64,000 nt of DNA from Anaerolineaceae bacterium (GTDB lineage Bacteria > Chloroflexota > Anaerolineae > Anaerolineales > Anaerolineaceae). The stretch covers positions 1-64,000 of the forward strand of contig JAJUGU010000003.1 in assembly GCA_029265815.1 (NCBI GenBank), read 5' to 3'. Below the pieces are notes generated by a model. That model saw only the letters and a program-made list of their open reading frames with translations. It searched no databases and was not told the DNA's origin. Positions within the stretch are counted from its first letter, which is position 1, and the number at the start of each line of letters is the position of its first letter. Below, in pieces: positions 25,001 to 34,011 of the stretch. Made by a program: the position numbers and the translations under genes.

Positions 25001-25669
25001 ATGACAATCCCTGTTCTGGCAGTCCTCCTTATCGTCACTCTTGTTTTTCTCACCATCAGCCGCCTGGCGGTTGAACGCATTGAACACAATCATCACCAAC
25101 AGCGCGTAGATTTCTTCAAGCGCTATCCGGTATATCAGAATGACATCGTTTTTCTGGGCGACAGCATCACCGACGGCGGCTGCTGGGAGGAACTGTTCCC
25201 CGGAATACCCCTCAAGAACAGGGGAATCAATGCCGATACGACCACCGGCGTGCTCAACCGCATGGATGACATCCTCGTCAATCAGCCAAAAGCGATTTTC
25301 ATCCTCATTGGCACCAACGACCTGCCTTTTTTCCAATACCGCCATGACGACGATATTCTAAACACTTATACAGAAATTCTTACGCGTTGTAAAAAGGAAT
25401 CGCCATCGACGCAGGTTTTTGTACAATCTCTACTCCCCCGCCATAAACGCTACGCCAAACGAATCATAGGGTTGAACTCCCGCCTGCAGGAACTTGCACG
25501 CCAGTTCGATTACACGTATATCGATCTCTACTCCACCTTTGCAGGAGAGCATGGTGAATTAAAAAAAGAATTGACCAACGACAATCTGCATTTGATGGCT
25601 GAAGGATATGCTCGCTGGGTCAAGATCTTACAGCCGTATATCAATTCACTGATTTCCCAATCAAAATAA
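25001..25669 (+). CDS. SGNH/GDSL hydrolase, membrane-anchored
   Basis: The 222-residue protein has an N-terminal membrane anchor (about residues 3-22) and an SGNH hydrolase domain: block I IVFLGDSITDGGCW (nucleophile Ser), block III IGTND and block V DNLHL with the catalytic Asp/His. Such enzymes are extracytoplasmic esterases or lysophospholipases. No Shine-Dalgarno is seen, and the TATAAT is six bases from the ATG. Confidence 0.85.
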   Translation: MTIPVLAVLLIVTLVFLTISRLAVERIEHNHHQQRVDFFKRYPVYQNDIVFLGDSITDGGCWEELFPGIPLKNRGINADTTTGVLNRMDDILVNQPKAIFILIGTNDLPFFQYRHDDDILNTYTEILTRCKKESPSTQVFVQSLLPRHKRYAKRIIGLNSRLQELARQFDYTYIDLYSTFAGEHGELKKELTNDNLHLMAEGYARWVKILQPYINSLISQSK

Positions 25670-25905
25670 TACCTCGACACCTCCTGCACCTGACAAACGT
25701 GTAAGGTTGCCAGGGTATCTTTTCATCAAAACCTGTGTTAAATTTAGTGTCTGTTCTGGTCATATTTCCTTTCCCTGTTACATCAATGAAAAATATGTCC
25801 TGATACACCGGCAGAAATATGCCTAAGGTGCAATGCAATATTTTCATTGGTAGTGTATCCTCTGCCGTATGGTTGAAAGAAAATACTGATTCGAAAAGAG
25901 AACTT

Positions 25906-26610
25906 ATGGGTAAATTTAGCGAAAAATTATTGTTTGGGATTTCCAAACCGATTGTAAAAACCTATACCGGCGCGATGCTCGACATGGACGTACACAAGAA
26001 ATCGCCCTTTCCCGCTGGCGCAAAGATCATCGCCCCCAATCACCCCAGCACCACTGATCCCTTCTTTATCGCAGGTGCGCTCAATCAACAATCTTTCATC
26101 ATGATCAAAGATGTGCTCTTTAAGGTACCCATACTGGGAGAGTATCTCAGGCGGTCAGGCCACATTGAAGTGGCAGCCGGCCGCGGCCAGGAAGCCATTG
26201 ATCAGGCACTGGAACATCTGAAAGCCGGACACACGATCATGATCTTCCCTGAAGGATTGATCAGCCCCCTCAGTGGTGGATACAACCGTCCACGGTCAGG
26301 TGTTGCCAGGCTGGCACTCGCCAGTGGTGCTCCGGTCTTTCCGGTTGGCATCCACCTTTGCAAAGATCGTATCCTTTCCATCCCCTCCACGGTCAACGGC
26401 AAAAGAGAAATGGGCTACTGGTATCCCCGCGGTCCATACAATGTTACGATCGGTAAACCAATGCGGTTTTCGGGAGATGTGGAAGATCATGAACTCGTGC
26501 AGAATGTTTCACGACAGATCATGCTCAAGATCATGCGTCTTGCCTACGAAAGCGAACAGCGCTGGTATCGAACGACAAAGTCACTACCTGGTACACTCGA
26601 AACCGTTTAA
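25906..26610 (+). CDS. 1-acylglycerol-3-phosphate acyltransferase (PlsC family)
   Basis: The protein of 234 residues has the PlsC acyltransferase motifs: NHPSTTDPFF (HX4D catalytic block), FPEGLISPLSGG (block III) and VFPVGIHL (block IV). It would acylate lysophosphatidate or a related acceptor at the membrane. ATG 25906 (MGKFSEKLLFGISK) follows AAAAGAGAAC; a frame extending 29 codons upstream has no family similarity. A strong hairpin terminator follows. Confidence 0.85.
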   Translation: MGKFSEKLLFGISKPIVKTYTGAMLDMDVHKKSPFPAGAKIIAPNHPSTTDPFFIAGALNQQSFIMIKDVLFKVPILGEYLRRSGHIEVAAGRGQEAIDQALEHLKAGHTIMIFPEGLISPLSGGYNRPRSGVARLALASGAPVFPVGIHLCKDRILSIPSTVNGKREMGYWYPRGPYNVTIGKPMRFSGDVEDHELVQNVSRQIMLKIMRLAYESEQRWYRTTKSLPGTLETV

Positions 26611-26633
26611 CCAAAAAAACAGCATTATTTATT

Positions 26634-26658
26634 AAGACTGCATCATGGATGCAGTCTT
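26634..26658 (+). terminator. Terminator after the PlsC-type gene
   Basis: AAGACTGCATC (26634-26644) and GATGCAGTCTT (26648-26658), 11 perfect pairs with a 3-base loop, followed by TTATGTTTTT. Confidence 0.85.
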
Positions 26659-26718
26659 TTATGTTTTTATATAAAATATTTATTTATTGAGGATCATCTA
26701 TCAAACAGGGAGACAAAC

Positions 26719-27756
26719 ATGAAAGCGCAGACGATGTTATCAGGAAATGGAAAATTATTGGATATTGACGGCAATCTTACCCAGGCTGGCTGGGCCACAC
26801 AGCAGGTGTTAGACTGCAACCTCGAAAATTGCTATTTCTACAAACTTAAGGTTTTGCAAAAGTTGCGCGTCAAGATCTGGGATTATTACGCAGTCACGAC
26901 TCCCACGCATTTCTTCTCTTTTACCATCAGTAATATCGGTTATCTGGGAATGATGTTTGCCTATGTGATTGACTTCAATACCGGAGATTATCAAGAGCAG
27001 ACCATATCAGTTCCGTTTGCCAGTGGCGTGAAACTACCACGCAACAGCACATCCGGTGTGAGCGAATACCAAAAGGGCGATCTCTATATGCGCTTCAATG
27101 TCGTGGAAAACGCCCGCACCCTTTCAGTGCGCTGGCCTGGTTTTGGAGGAAGCGCATTAAACGCTGAATTATCATTCGCCTGTCCGCCAGAACATGAATC
27201 ATTGAATATTGTCATCCCGATTCCCAAAAAACGTTTCTATTACAACCGTAAAATCAACTGTATGCCTGCTTCTGGCTGGGTCGATTACCAGGGAAAACGT
27301 TTTGAAATCACCCCTGAAACCTGCCTGGCGAATCTTGATTGGGGACGCGGCGTGTGGGAATACAACTCCTTCTGGGTGTGGGCAAGCGCGTCTGGGTTCC
27401 TGGGCGATCGCCGCACCATCGGATTGAACCTCGGTTACGGGTTTGGCGATACCAGCGCCGCCAGTGAGAATTGTTTCATTCTTGAAGGTAAAATCCATAA
27501 ACTGGGAGAAGTAAAATTCACCTACGACAACAAAAATTTTAAAGCCCCGTGGAAGATGGTCTCTCCTGATAGAAGGCTGGAATTGGTGTTCACTCCTTTC
27601 TTCGAACGCGTGGCAAAAACTGATGCGGTCATTTTGCGCAGTGAAGTGCACCAGATGTTCGGGCGTTATAACGGGTATGTGATCACCGACGACGGGAAGA
27701 AACTGGAGATTGTCGACCTGATCGGTTGGGCTGAAGAACATAACGCCAGGTGGTAA
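26719..27756 (+). CDS. DUF2804 family protein
   Basis: The 345-residue protein matches DUF2804: an N-terminal GKLLDIDGNLTQAGWA, a central YYNRKINCMPASGWV and LANLDWGRGVWEYNSFWVWA, and a C-terminal HQMFGRYNGYV. It is predicted as beta-rich and has no signal peptide. Function unknown. The GGGAGA ribosome site is good, and it is flanked by strong terminators on both sides, so it is a single-gene unit. Confidence 0.85.
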   Translation: MKAQTMLSGNGKLLDIDGNLTQAGWATQQVLDCNLENCYFYKLKVLQKLRVKIWDYYAVTTPTHFFSFTISNIGYLGMMFAYVIDFNTGDYQEQTISVPFASGVKLPRNSTSGVSEYQKGDLYMRFNVVENARTLSVRWPGFGGSALNAELSFACPPEHESLNIVIPIPKKRFYYNRKINCMPASGWVDYQGKRFEITPETCLANLDWGRGVWEYNSFWVWASASGFLGDRRTIGLNLGYGFGDTSAASENCFILEGKIHKLGEVKFTYDNKNFKAPWKMVSPDRRLELVFTPFFERVAKTDAVILRSEVHQMFGRYNGYVITDDGKKLEIVDLIGWAEEHNARW

Positions 27757-27793
27757 ACAACAACCCCGGAATAATCCGGGGTTGTTGTTTTTT
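27757..27793 (+). terminator. Terminator between DUF2804 gene and gdhA
   Basis: ACAACAACCCCGGA (27757-27770) and TCCGGGGTTGTTGT (27775-27788), 14 perfect pairs, 4-base loop, then TTTTTT. The minus-strand side is also T-rich, so it may serve converging gdhA too. Confidence 0.9.
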
Positions 27794-27808
27794 CTTCCAA
27801 AAACTAAA

Positions 27809-29095
27809 TTAAACCCAGCCGCGCAGCTGCATGGCTTTGACCACGCGGTCGATGGCAACCATGTACGCCGCGTCGCGCATGTAAACCTTGCTCTTCAGGC
27901 TCATATCCAGAACGCCCTCAAAAGCGATGGTCATCTTGGTATCAAGTTTTTCGATGACTTCTTCTCTCGTCCAGTAATAATTCATATCATTCTGAACGCC
28001 TTCAAAGTAAGAAACGGTAACGCCGCCAGCGTTGCACAGGAAATCTGGGATGACAAAGACGCCTCTCGCTTTGAGAACCTCATCTGCTTCTGGGGTGGTC
28101 GGGCCGTTTGCGCCTTCAGCCAGAATCTTGACTGACGGTTTGATCAGCTTCACCGAATCGGCGTTAATCTGGCCTTCCAATGCTGCCGGAATGAGCACAT
28201 CCACGTCCTTGGTGATCCAGGCGCCGCCATCTTCGATGGAATAACCGGCTGCGCGTGCTTTGGCTTTGTCGATCGTTCCATACTGGTCGGTGATGGTCAT
28301 CAAGAAACGTGGATCAATGCCATCTTCTTTGCTGACCGTATACGACACCTTATCCTCGCGGTCGTAATAAGAAACACAGATCACCTTACCCTTGAGGATT
28401 TCAATAAATCCGATAGCGGCATACTGTGCCACATTTCCAAATCCCTGGATGGCAGCCTTGCAGGAAGCTGGATCGAGTTTGAGGTGCTTCATGGCTTCGC
28501 GGACGTTGAAAATCACGCCATACCCCGTTGCTTCAGTGCGGCCAAGTGAACCACCGCCGCCGAGAGGTTTACCGGTGATCACGCCCGGGGTGTATTCCCC
28601 GGATAACTTGGAGTACTCATCCATCATCCAGCACATCATCTGCGGGGTTGTACCTACATCTGGTGCAGGAATATCCTGGCGCGGACCAATATTGCGCCAC
28701 ATTGCCTGCACCCAGCCGCGAACAAGACGCTCTTTTTCGCCAGTTGACAGGGTAGCCGGGTCAACCACAACTCCACCCTTGCCGCCGCCGAGGGGGATAT
28801 CCGCCACAGCGCATTTCCAGGTCATCCAGGTTGCCAGCGCACGCACGGTGTCAATAGTCTCAGCCGGATGAAAACGGATCCCGCCTTTGTTTGGGCCGCG
28901 GGCATCGTTGTGCTGGACGCGGAAACCCTGAAAGATACGCAGGGTACCGTCATCCATACGTACAGGGATGCGGAAGGAATACTCCCGCAGCGGCCAGCGC
29001 AGGATCTCCCGAACTTGCGGGTCCAGTTTGAGCAATTCTGCAACGTTGTCAAACTGCCGCTGGGCCATTTCAAAAGCATTGATCGCAGTAGCCAT
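27809..29095 (-). CDS. gdhA: Glutamate dehydrogenase (Glu/Leu/Phe/Val family)
   Basis: The 428-residue enzyme interconverts glutamate with 2-oxoglutarate and ammonia using NAD(P). The substrate-binding Lys motif is PLGGGKGGVVVDP, with the catalytic PAPDVGT nearby, and the nucleotide-binding part reads AIQGFGNVAQYAA. The length fits hexameric bacterial GDH. AAGGAG precedes the ATG. A leader of about 150 bases carries a terminator-like hairpin, suggesting attenuation. The C-terminus (AAYMVAIDRVVKAMQLRGWV) is intact. Confidence 0.93.
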   Translation of the reverse strand: MATAINAFEMAQRQFDNVAELLKLDPQVREILRWPLREYSFRIPVRMDDGTLRIFQGFRVQHNDARGPNKGGIRFHPAETIDTVRALATWMTWKCAVADIPLGGGKGGVVVDPATLSTGEKERLVRGWVQAMWRNIGPRQDIPAPDVGTTPQMMCWMMDEYSKLSGEYTPGVITGKPLGGGGSLGRTEATGYGVIFNVREAMKHLKLDPASCKAAIQGFGNVAQYAAIGFIEILKGKVICVSYYDREDKVSYTVSKEDGIDPRFLMTITDQYGTIDKAKARAAGYSIEDGGAWITKDVDVLIPAALEGQINADSVKLIKPSVKILAEGANGPTTPEADEVLKARGVFVIPDFLCNAGGVTVSYFEGVQNDMNYYWTREEVIEKLDTKMTIAFEGVLDMSLKSKVYMRDAAYMVAIDRVVKAMQLRGWV

Positions 29096-29130
29096 TCAGT
29101 TCACTCCTTACATGAGATGGATTAAAGGAT

Positions 29131-29223
29131 TCATAATCGGGGGAATCGTTCTGGCAAAAGAAAAGCGGGCACATCGGTCCTGTGCCCGCCGCCATGCTCA
29201 GTGGAAAATAATGCGATCCACAC
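29131..29223 (-). CDS. Possible leader peptide upstream of gdhA, 30 codons
   Basis: A GTG at 29223 has GGAGG eight bases upstream and opens a 30-residue frame ending TGA at 29131. The frame runs through the attenuator hairpin (codons 13-20) and its T-run, the geometry of a leader peptide. It has no run of a single regulatory amino acid, so a ribosome-stalling mechanism is not obvious. It could be coincidental. Confidence 0.35.
   Translation of the reverse strand: MWIALFSTEHGGGHRTDVPAFLLPERFPRL
29156..29189 (-). terminator. Attenuator-like terminator in the gdhA leader
   Basis: On the minus strand GCGGGCACA (29181-29189) pairs perfectly with TGTGCCCGC (29165-29173) around seven bases, followed by TTTTCTTTT. 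It lies between the promoter and gdhA rather than after a gene, so it should stop most transcripts before gdhA unless overcome. Confidence 0.75.
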
Positions 29224-29253
29224 AAATTCCTCCACTATCTCCTACACCTATAG

Positions 29254-29280
29254 ATTATACTCGAAACAAACTCGAGTCAA
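29254..29280 (-). promoter_or_regulatory. gdhA promoter with dyad in the spacer
   Basis: Minus-strand TTGACT (29275-29280) and TATAAT (29254-29259) are only 15 bases apart, shorter than optimal. ACTCGA and TCGAGT (29259-29277, 7-base centre) form an inverted repeat spanning the spacer. A regulator binding there could block or realign the promoter. Confidence 0.6.
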
Positions 29281-29384
29281 GGTGATAAAACGCGGGAAAT
29301 TCGGAAATTTTGTCAGAAAATCGCTTAATAAATCTGATTAAACAGATGATTTGTGAATGGATACAGAATCTACCCGCGCTTTCT

Positions 29385-29948
29385 TTATTCTTTACTTTCA
29401 GATTCAAGCCGACGAATTTTGACAACAATCCGAATGGTTGCATAAGCCATGAATAACATGATCGCTATTGCAAACAGATAAGCGATCCGGTAGAAGACGC
29501 TGACTCCTTCCTTTCCATCAACGAGGTCAGTAATTCTCGGGATAAAGATAGTGATGAAGATGAAAAGGATTGGGAATAATCCCGCAAGCAGACGCCTGTA
29601 TTTTTGCGCCTTGGCACGATTACTGTTATAAATTTCGGGGGCCTGATCATTCCCCGGTTCGATGCGGTAATAATGCCAATTCGACAGGGTTGTTGCCAGT
29701 TCCCAGCCAGAATCGTGAAACAGCTCCTGATATTCCTTGAAATCTTTGTCGCTCATTACTTTATAGTCTAAACGATAGGTCACCAGTCTCGGATCGCCCT
29801 TTTGAAATTGATAGAAAAATGGAGCCACTGAGATGAGGTGCCACCCCTCGAGCGCCTGCTGTTCAAGCCACTTTTCTTCTTTTTCATCTTGCCAGGGCCA
29901 AATTACTTTAAGGACCCACTTCGTCTGTTTCTCGTGATTTTGATCCAT
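29385..29948 (-). CDS. DUF2812 membrane protein
   Basis: The 187-residue protein has the N-terminal DUF2812 domain (KEEKWLEQQALEGWHLISV; VTYRLDYK; GWELATTLSNWHYYR) and two C-terminal membrane helices (about 118-138 and 150-172). DUF2812 proteins are habitually paired with PadR regulators, as here: the gene overlaps padR by 41 bases. Function unknown; probably a membrane-stress or envelope accessory protein under PadR control (inference). Confidence 0.88.
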   Translation of the reverse strand: MDQNHEKQTKWVLKVIWPWQDEKEEKWLEQQALEGWHLISVAPFFYQFQKGDPRLVTYRLDYKVMSDKDFKEYQELFHDSGWELATTLSNWHYYRIEPGNDQAPEIYNSNRAKAQKYRRLLAGLFPILFIFITIFIPRITDLVDGKEGVSVFYRIAYLFAIAIMLFMAYATIRIVVKIRRLESESKE

Positions 29949-30297
29949 TCTTCACTTCCATTCTCAAAAGCATACGCCCATGCTTTACAACCTCTTCCAA
30001 TCGATCAATCTCATACTCTACCACCTGACGGCCAAGGGAAGTTGTGCAGTAAAGTTTCTTGCGCTCCGTCCCGGTATTATCCAGCGATTCGATTAGACCC
30101 ATTGATTGTAAATTCGTTAAGGCTCCATATAACGTTCCTGGCCCCAGTTGAACTCTTCCTCGAGTGAGTTCCATCACCTTTTGCATGATCCCATATCCAT
30201 GCAAGGGTTCAGATAACGCAGCCAGGATATAGAACGAGGCTTCCGTAAGAGGGGTTACTTTTTTGATCACTTCATCAACATTCACTCTATTGTTCAT
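29908..30297 (-). CDS. PadR family transcriptional regulator
   Basis: The 129-residue winged-helix regulator has EASFYILAALSEPLHGYGIMQ, RVQLGPGTLYGALTNL and YCTTSLGRQV as in PadR proteins. It is co-transcribed with the DUF2812 gene. Its promoter overlaps a large palindrome with repeated ATATCGT half-sites, so it most likely represses its own unit. PadR proteins usually respond to small molecules or cell-wall drugs; the effector is unknown. Confidence 0.92.
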   Translation of the reverse strand: MNNRVNVDEVIKKVTPLTEASFYILAALSEPLHGYGIMQKVMELTRGRVQLGPGTLYGALTNLQSMGLIESLDNTGTERKKLYCTTSLGRQVVEYEIDRLEEVVKHGRMLLRMEVKNGSKSRETDEVGP

Positions 30298-30309
30298 CCT
30301 TTACTACGC

Positions 30310-30351
30310 ATATCGTTATATCGTTGTTCGTTATATCGTATAACGATATAA
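30310..30351 (-). promoter_or_regulatory. Probable PadR operator with repeated ATATCGT half-sites
   Basis: TTATATCGT and ACGATATAA (30331-30351, 3-base centre) form a perfect palindrome overlapping the -10. Two further direct ATATCGT copies lie at 30310-30316 and 30318-30324, between the palindrome and the PadR start codon. Confidence 0.75.
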
Positions 30352-30376
30352 TACAACAAATGCGCATCAATGTCAA
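30348..30376 (-). promoter_or_regulatory. Promoter of the padR-DUF2812 unit
   Basis: Minus-strand TTGACA (30371-30376), 17-base spacer, TATTAT (30348-30353). It begins about 20 bases after the gatB stop. Confidence 0.85.
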
Positions 30377-30395
30377 GAGGTGATCAGACAATAGA

Positions 30396-31859
30396 TTATT
30401 GATTTTCTTTCAAGCGGAGTAATTGTTTTTCCAGTTCTTCTTTTAGTATGGACGGGTTTGCTTTGCCCCCTGCCGCTCGCATTGCCTGCCCAAAAAACCA
30501 ATTGGAAAGGGTTTCCTTTCCCGCCAGGTAGCTTTCCTTCTCTTTAGGGTGTGATGCAATGACATCGGCCACCAGCTCTGAAATAAAAGCGCTATCAGAT
30601 AATTGAATCAACCCATCACGCTCAATAATCACGGATGCGGGTTCGTCGTTTTGGAGCATTTTTATCAACACGCTTTTCGCAGTATTTTGGTTGATTCGAC
30701 CCTGATGCAGAAGATCCAGCAACTCAGCAAACATTTCTGGCGTAACTTTGATTGTAGAAAATGTCGTTCCCGTTTGATTCAACCAGGCGAAGAGTTCGCC
30801 GGTGATCCACACACCAACCGCGCGTGGTTGGGCAAATTTCAAAGCCTGTGCACACGCTTCGAAAAACTCCGCAATCTCGCGCTCACTTGCGATCATTGCC
30901 GATTCATTTGGTGTAAGCCCGTAATCTCGCTGAAGGCGCTGCGCCTTTAGCCGCGGTAATTCTGGTAAACTCGCTCTGATAGCCTCCACCCAGTCATTTT
31001 CCACAATGAGGGGCGGGAGGTCCGGTTCAGGAAAGTATCGGTAATCGTGAGCTTCTTCTTTCGACCTTTGCAGATACGTTGCCTGAGCGCCCTCATCCCA
31101 ACCGCGCGTCTCCTGCTGAACTTGCTCACCCTTATCCAAAAGGGCAGCCTGACGCTCAAGTTCGTAGGCAATTGCACGTTCCATGGCACGGAAAGAATTC
31201 AGGTTCTTAATCTCCACCCGGGTGCCAAAATCCTCAGAACCTGCCGGCCTGATGGAAATATTTGCTTCAAAGCGAATAACGCCCTTTTCCATATCACCAG
31301 AATTGACCCCCAGCTCGCGCAATATTGCCCGCAGACCGGTGGCATAGGCACGCACGTCTTCAACAGAGTGCATATCCGGTTCAGAAACAATTTCTAACAA
31401 TGGAACACCCGCTCGATTAAGATCAACGAGCGAATAATCTTTACCTTTTTCCGTTACATGGGTAAGTTTTCCAGCATCCTCTTCGAGGTGAGCGCGCCTG
31501 ATCCGAATGACACGCTCTCCTTCAGAAGTATCAATGATCATTTTTCCATTCACAGCCAGCGGATGTTCGTATTGAGAGATCTGATATCCCTTTGGCAGAT
31601 CGGGGTAGAAATAATTTTTACGGGCAAAGATACTGGTACGCCTGATTTCACAACCAAGCGCTAATCCCACTTTGATTCCATATTCAACGGCGCGGCGGTT
31701 GAGCACTGGTAGCGTTCCGGGCATGCCCGCACACACCGGGCAGACGCTTGTATTAGGAGCGGCAACCGTGGTGTCTACCACGCGGCAGGCACAGAACATT
31801 TTCGTCGCTGTTGCCAGTTCTGCGTGGACTTCGAGTCCGATGACTGGTTCGTATTTCAT
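30396..31859 (-). CDS. gatB: Asp-tRNA(Asn)/Glu-tRNA(Gln) amidotransferase subunit B
   Basis: GatB activates misacylated Glu-tRNA(Gln) or Asp-tRNA(Asn) for amidation within GatCAB. The N-terminal [42 protein letters not shown] and [12 protein letters not shown] are diagnostic, and the C-terminal YqeY-like tail ([12 protein letters not shown]) is present. The length of 487 residues is normal. It is about 4 kb from gatC-gatA rather than in one operon with them. Confidence 0.96.
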   Translation of the reverse strand: MKYEPVIGLEVHAELATATKMFCACRVVDTTVAAPNTSVCPVCAGMPGTLPVLNRRAVEYGIKVGLALGCEIRRTSIFARKNYFYPDLPKGYQISQYEHPLAVNGKMIIDTSEGERVIRIRRAHLEEDAGKLTHVTEKGKDYSLVDLNRAGVPLLEIVSEPDMHSVEDVRAYATGLRAILRELGVNSGDMEKGVIRFEANISIRPAGSEDFGTRVEIKNLNSFRAMERAIAYELERQAALLDKGEQVQQETRGWDEGAQATYLQRSKEEAHDYRYFPEPDLPPLIVENDWVEAIRASLPELPRLKAQRLQRDYGLTPNESAMIASEREIAEFFEACAQALKFAQPRAVGVWITGELFAWLNQTGTTFSTIKVTPEMFAELLDLLHQGRINQNTAKSVLIKMLQNDEPASVIIERDGLIQLSDSAFISELVADVIASHPKEKESYLAGKETLSNWFFGQAMRAAGGKANPSILKEELEKQLLRLKENQ

Positions 31860-31998
31860 AATGGAAAGATTTTATCATGGATGAATAGCCAAAACTATAG
31901 AATATGATTACATCTGTCACGGGTATGTATGTTTAGCGGTGCTTTTATTATGTGCTTAGTTCATGCTAAAATCATTTATCCTAAATGTGAGGTGAGAA

Positions 31999-32766
31999 AT
32001 GCTTCTTTGCGTGGATATTGGCAATACCAATATCAAGCTCGGTCTTTACCGTGGTGAACAACTAGTCACCCATTGGCGCATCTTTACCGATCCCAGTAAA
32101 CTCGCGGATGAATATGCCGTGCTATTGCTTTCACTTTTCGAGACTGAAAATATCGACAAGAACGATATTGACGGGTGCGCAATTTCATCGGTCGTACCTG
32201 ATCTGACTATTGCCTTTCGCGACCTGGTGAAACGTCACCTGAAACTCAAACCGGTGATCGTCGGTGAGGTAAAAAAACCCGTGATCCATATCAACGCTAA
32301 CAACCCAAAAGAGGTTGGACCAGACCTGATCGCCAATGCCGTGGGTGCTGTTTCACGCTACGGAGCCCCTTGCATTGTGATCGGTTTTGGAACCGCGACA
32401 ACTTTCTCGGCAGTATCAGCCGATGGCCAGTTCCAGGGCGTCGCCATTGCCCCGGGTATTAACACTGCCGGTGAATCTCTCTTCAATGCCGGCGCAATGC
32501 TCCCAAAAGTTGACCTGCATAAACCTGAACACGTGATTGGCAAGAATACTATTCTTGCGCTGCAATCAGGGTTGATCTATGGCTTTGCGGGCTTGGTCGA
32601 AGGTCTGGTCAGGCGCATGAAAACAGAACTTGGTGGTGAAGCGAAAGTTGTTGCCACTGGCGGGTTAGCCAATTTAATCGCCTGTGAAGTGGACTGCATC
32701 GATGCCGTCGAACCAGAACTCACGCTTCTTGGCGTCAGAATCATCTACGAAAAGAACAAAAGCTGA
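31999..32766 (+). CDS. coaX: Type III pantothenate kinase
   Basis: CoaX phosphorylates pantothenate in the first step of coenzyme A synthesis. The 255-residue protein begins MLLCVDIGNTNIKLGLY (phosphate-binding DxGNT), with GFGTATTFSAV and ATGGLANLIA as ASKHA-fold motifs. GAGGTGAGAA precedes the ATG. It forms a single-gene unit closed by a strong terminator. Confidence 0.94.
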   Translation: MLLCVDIGNTNIKLGLYRGEQLVTHWRIFTDPSKLADEYAVLLLSLFETENIDKNDIDGCAISSVVPDLTIAFRDLVKRHLKLKPVIVGEVKKPVIHINANNPKEVGPDLIANAVGAVSRYGAPCIVIGFGTATTFSAVSADGQFQGVAIAPGINTAGESLFNAGAMLPKVDLHKPEHVIGKNTILALQSGLIYGFAGLVEGLVRRMKTELGGEAKVVATGGLANLIACEVDCIDAVEPELTLLGVRIIYEKNKS

Positions 32767-32780
32767 TTGAACCAATGATA

Positions 32781-32818
32781 AAAATCCGGGATTCAGATTG
32801 TGAATCCCGGATTTTTCG
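32781..32818. terminator. Terminator between coaX and the aminotransferase
   Basis: AAAATCCGGGATTCA (32781-32795) pairs with TGAATCCCGGATTTT (32801-32815), 15 perfect pairs. T-rich on both strands, so it probably serves both converging genes. Confidence 0.9.
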
Positions 32819-32833
32819 ATTAAAGTTTTCTTT

Positions 32834-33994
32834 TTATATCTTTCGCACAAACTTTTCGATCCGGTCGAGTGCCTCTTCCAACTGGTCATAACTGGTGGCA
32901 TAAGAGCAGCGGGCAAAACCTTCGCCGCCTTTACCAAACGAATTACCGGGCACCACCGCCACATGCTGCTCTTGAAGCAGGCGGTTGCAGAAAGTCTCGT
33001 CATCCAATCCGGTTACGCCCACCTTTGGAAATGCGTAGAACGCTCCCTTTGGCTCAAAGGTCGGCAGGCCGATCTGATTTAAACCACTTACGATCAATTT
33101 TCGGCGTCTGTCATATTCTGCGACCATTTGACTGACGTGAGGGGCTCCACTGGTTAATGCCTCGAGTGCGGCATATTGTGACATGGTGGGGGCTGACATG
33201 ACCATATATTGGTGAACCCGCAATAGTCCTTTGATCACATCCTGAGGACCAGCGGCATAGCCAATGCGCCAGCCAGTCATGGCGTAATCTTTTGAAAATC
33301 CTCCCAGCAGCAAACTGCGGGGTCGCATGCCATCCAGAGATGGGAAACAAACATGTTTGATACCGTAAACAAGTTGATCATAGATCTCGTCTGAAATGAC
33401 CATCAGATCATGTTCTTCAGCCATTTTGGCTACTTCAAGAAGGTTCTCGCGGCTGGCAACCGCTCCGGTTGGATTATTGGGGAACCCGATCAGAATGGCT
33501 TTGGTGCGGGGTGTAATGGCTGCCCGCAATTCATCTGGATCAAAATCAAAATTGTTTTCCATTCGGCTGGGCACTTCCACCGCAACACCACCGGCCAGGA
33601 TGACTGCCGCCTGGTAAGAAACAAAACATGGGGTGGGGATGATCACCTCATCACCAGGGTTGAGTAATGCAATGGCGGCAAGATTGAGCGCTTCTGACCC
33701 ACCAACCGTGATAACGATCTCTGTTTCGGGGTCATAACTCACACCGTACATCTTTTCCAGATGCTTCGCCAGGGCACGGCGCAATTCGATGATGCCAAAA
33801 TTCGAGGTGTAATGCGTTTCTCCACGCTGCAGCGATCGGATGCCCGCCTGAAGAATGGGTTCCGGGGTTGTGAAATCTGGCTCACCAATACCCAGAGAAA
33901 TGACATCCTTCATTGTTGCAGCAATATCGAAGAATTTGCGGATACCTGACGGCTTCAATCCAGCTACCCGGCGGGAAAGATAACGATCACTCAT
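32834..33994 (-). CDS. Class I/II PLP-dependent aminotransferase
   Basis: A 386-residue fold-type I aminotransferase. The PLP lysine lies in GGFSKDYAMTGWRIGY, with substrate and cofactor residues in GFPNNPTGA and the RCSYA(T) carboxylate-binding Arg near the end. It resembles aspartate/alanine-type transaminases (PatA, AspC subgroup Ib/Ig); the amino acid cannot be assigned. ATG 33994 is preferred over GTG 34000 because AAGGAG lies 5 bases upstream of ATG and would abut the GTG. It follows the 75-residue gene and nucleotidyltransferase. Confidence 0.9.
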   Translation of the reverse strand: MSDRYLSRRVAGLKPSGIRKFFDIAATMKDVISLGIGEPDFTTPEPILQAGIRSLQRGETHYTSNFGIIELRRALAKHLEKMYGVSYDPETEIVITVGGSEALNLAAIALLNPGDEVIIPTPCFVSYQAAVILAGGVAVEVPSRMENNFDFDPDELRAAITPRTKAILIGFPNNPTGAVASRENLLEVAKMAEEHDLMVISDEIYDQLVYGIKHVCFPSLDGMRPRSLLLGGFSKDYAMTGWRIGYAAGPQDVIKGLLRVHQYMVMSAPTMSQYAALEALTSGAPHVSQMVAEYDRRRKLIVSGLNQIGLPTFEPKGAFYAFPKVGVTGLDDETFCNRLLQEQHVAVVPGNSFGKGGEGFARCSYATSYDQLEEALDRIEKFVRKI

Positions 33995-34011
33995 TGACAC
34001 TCCTTGATAAT

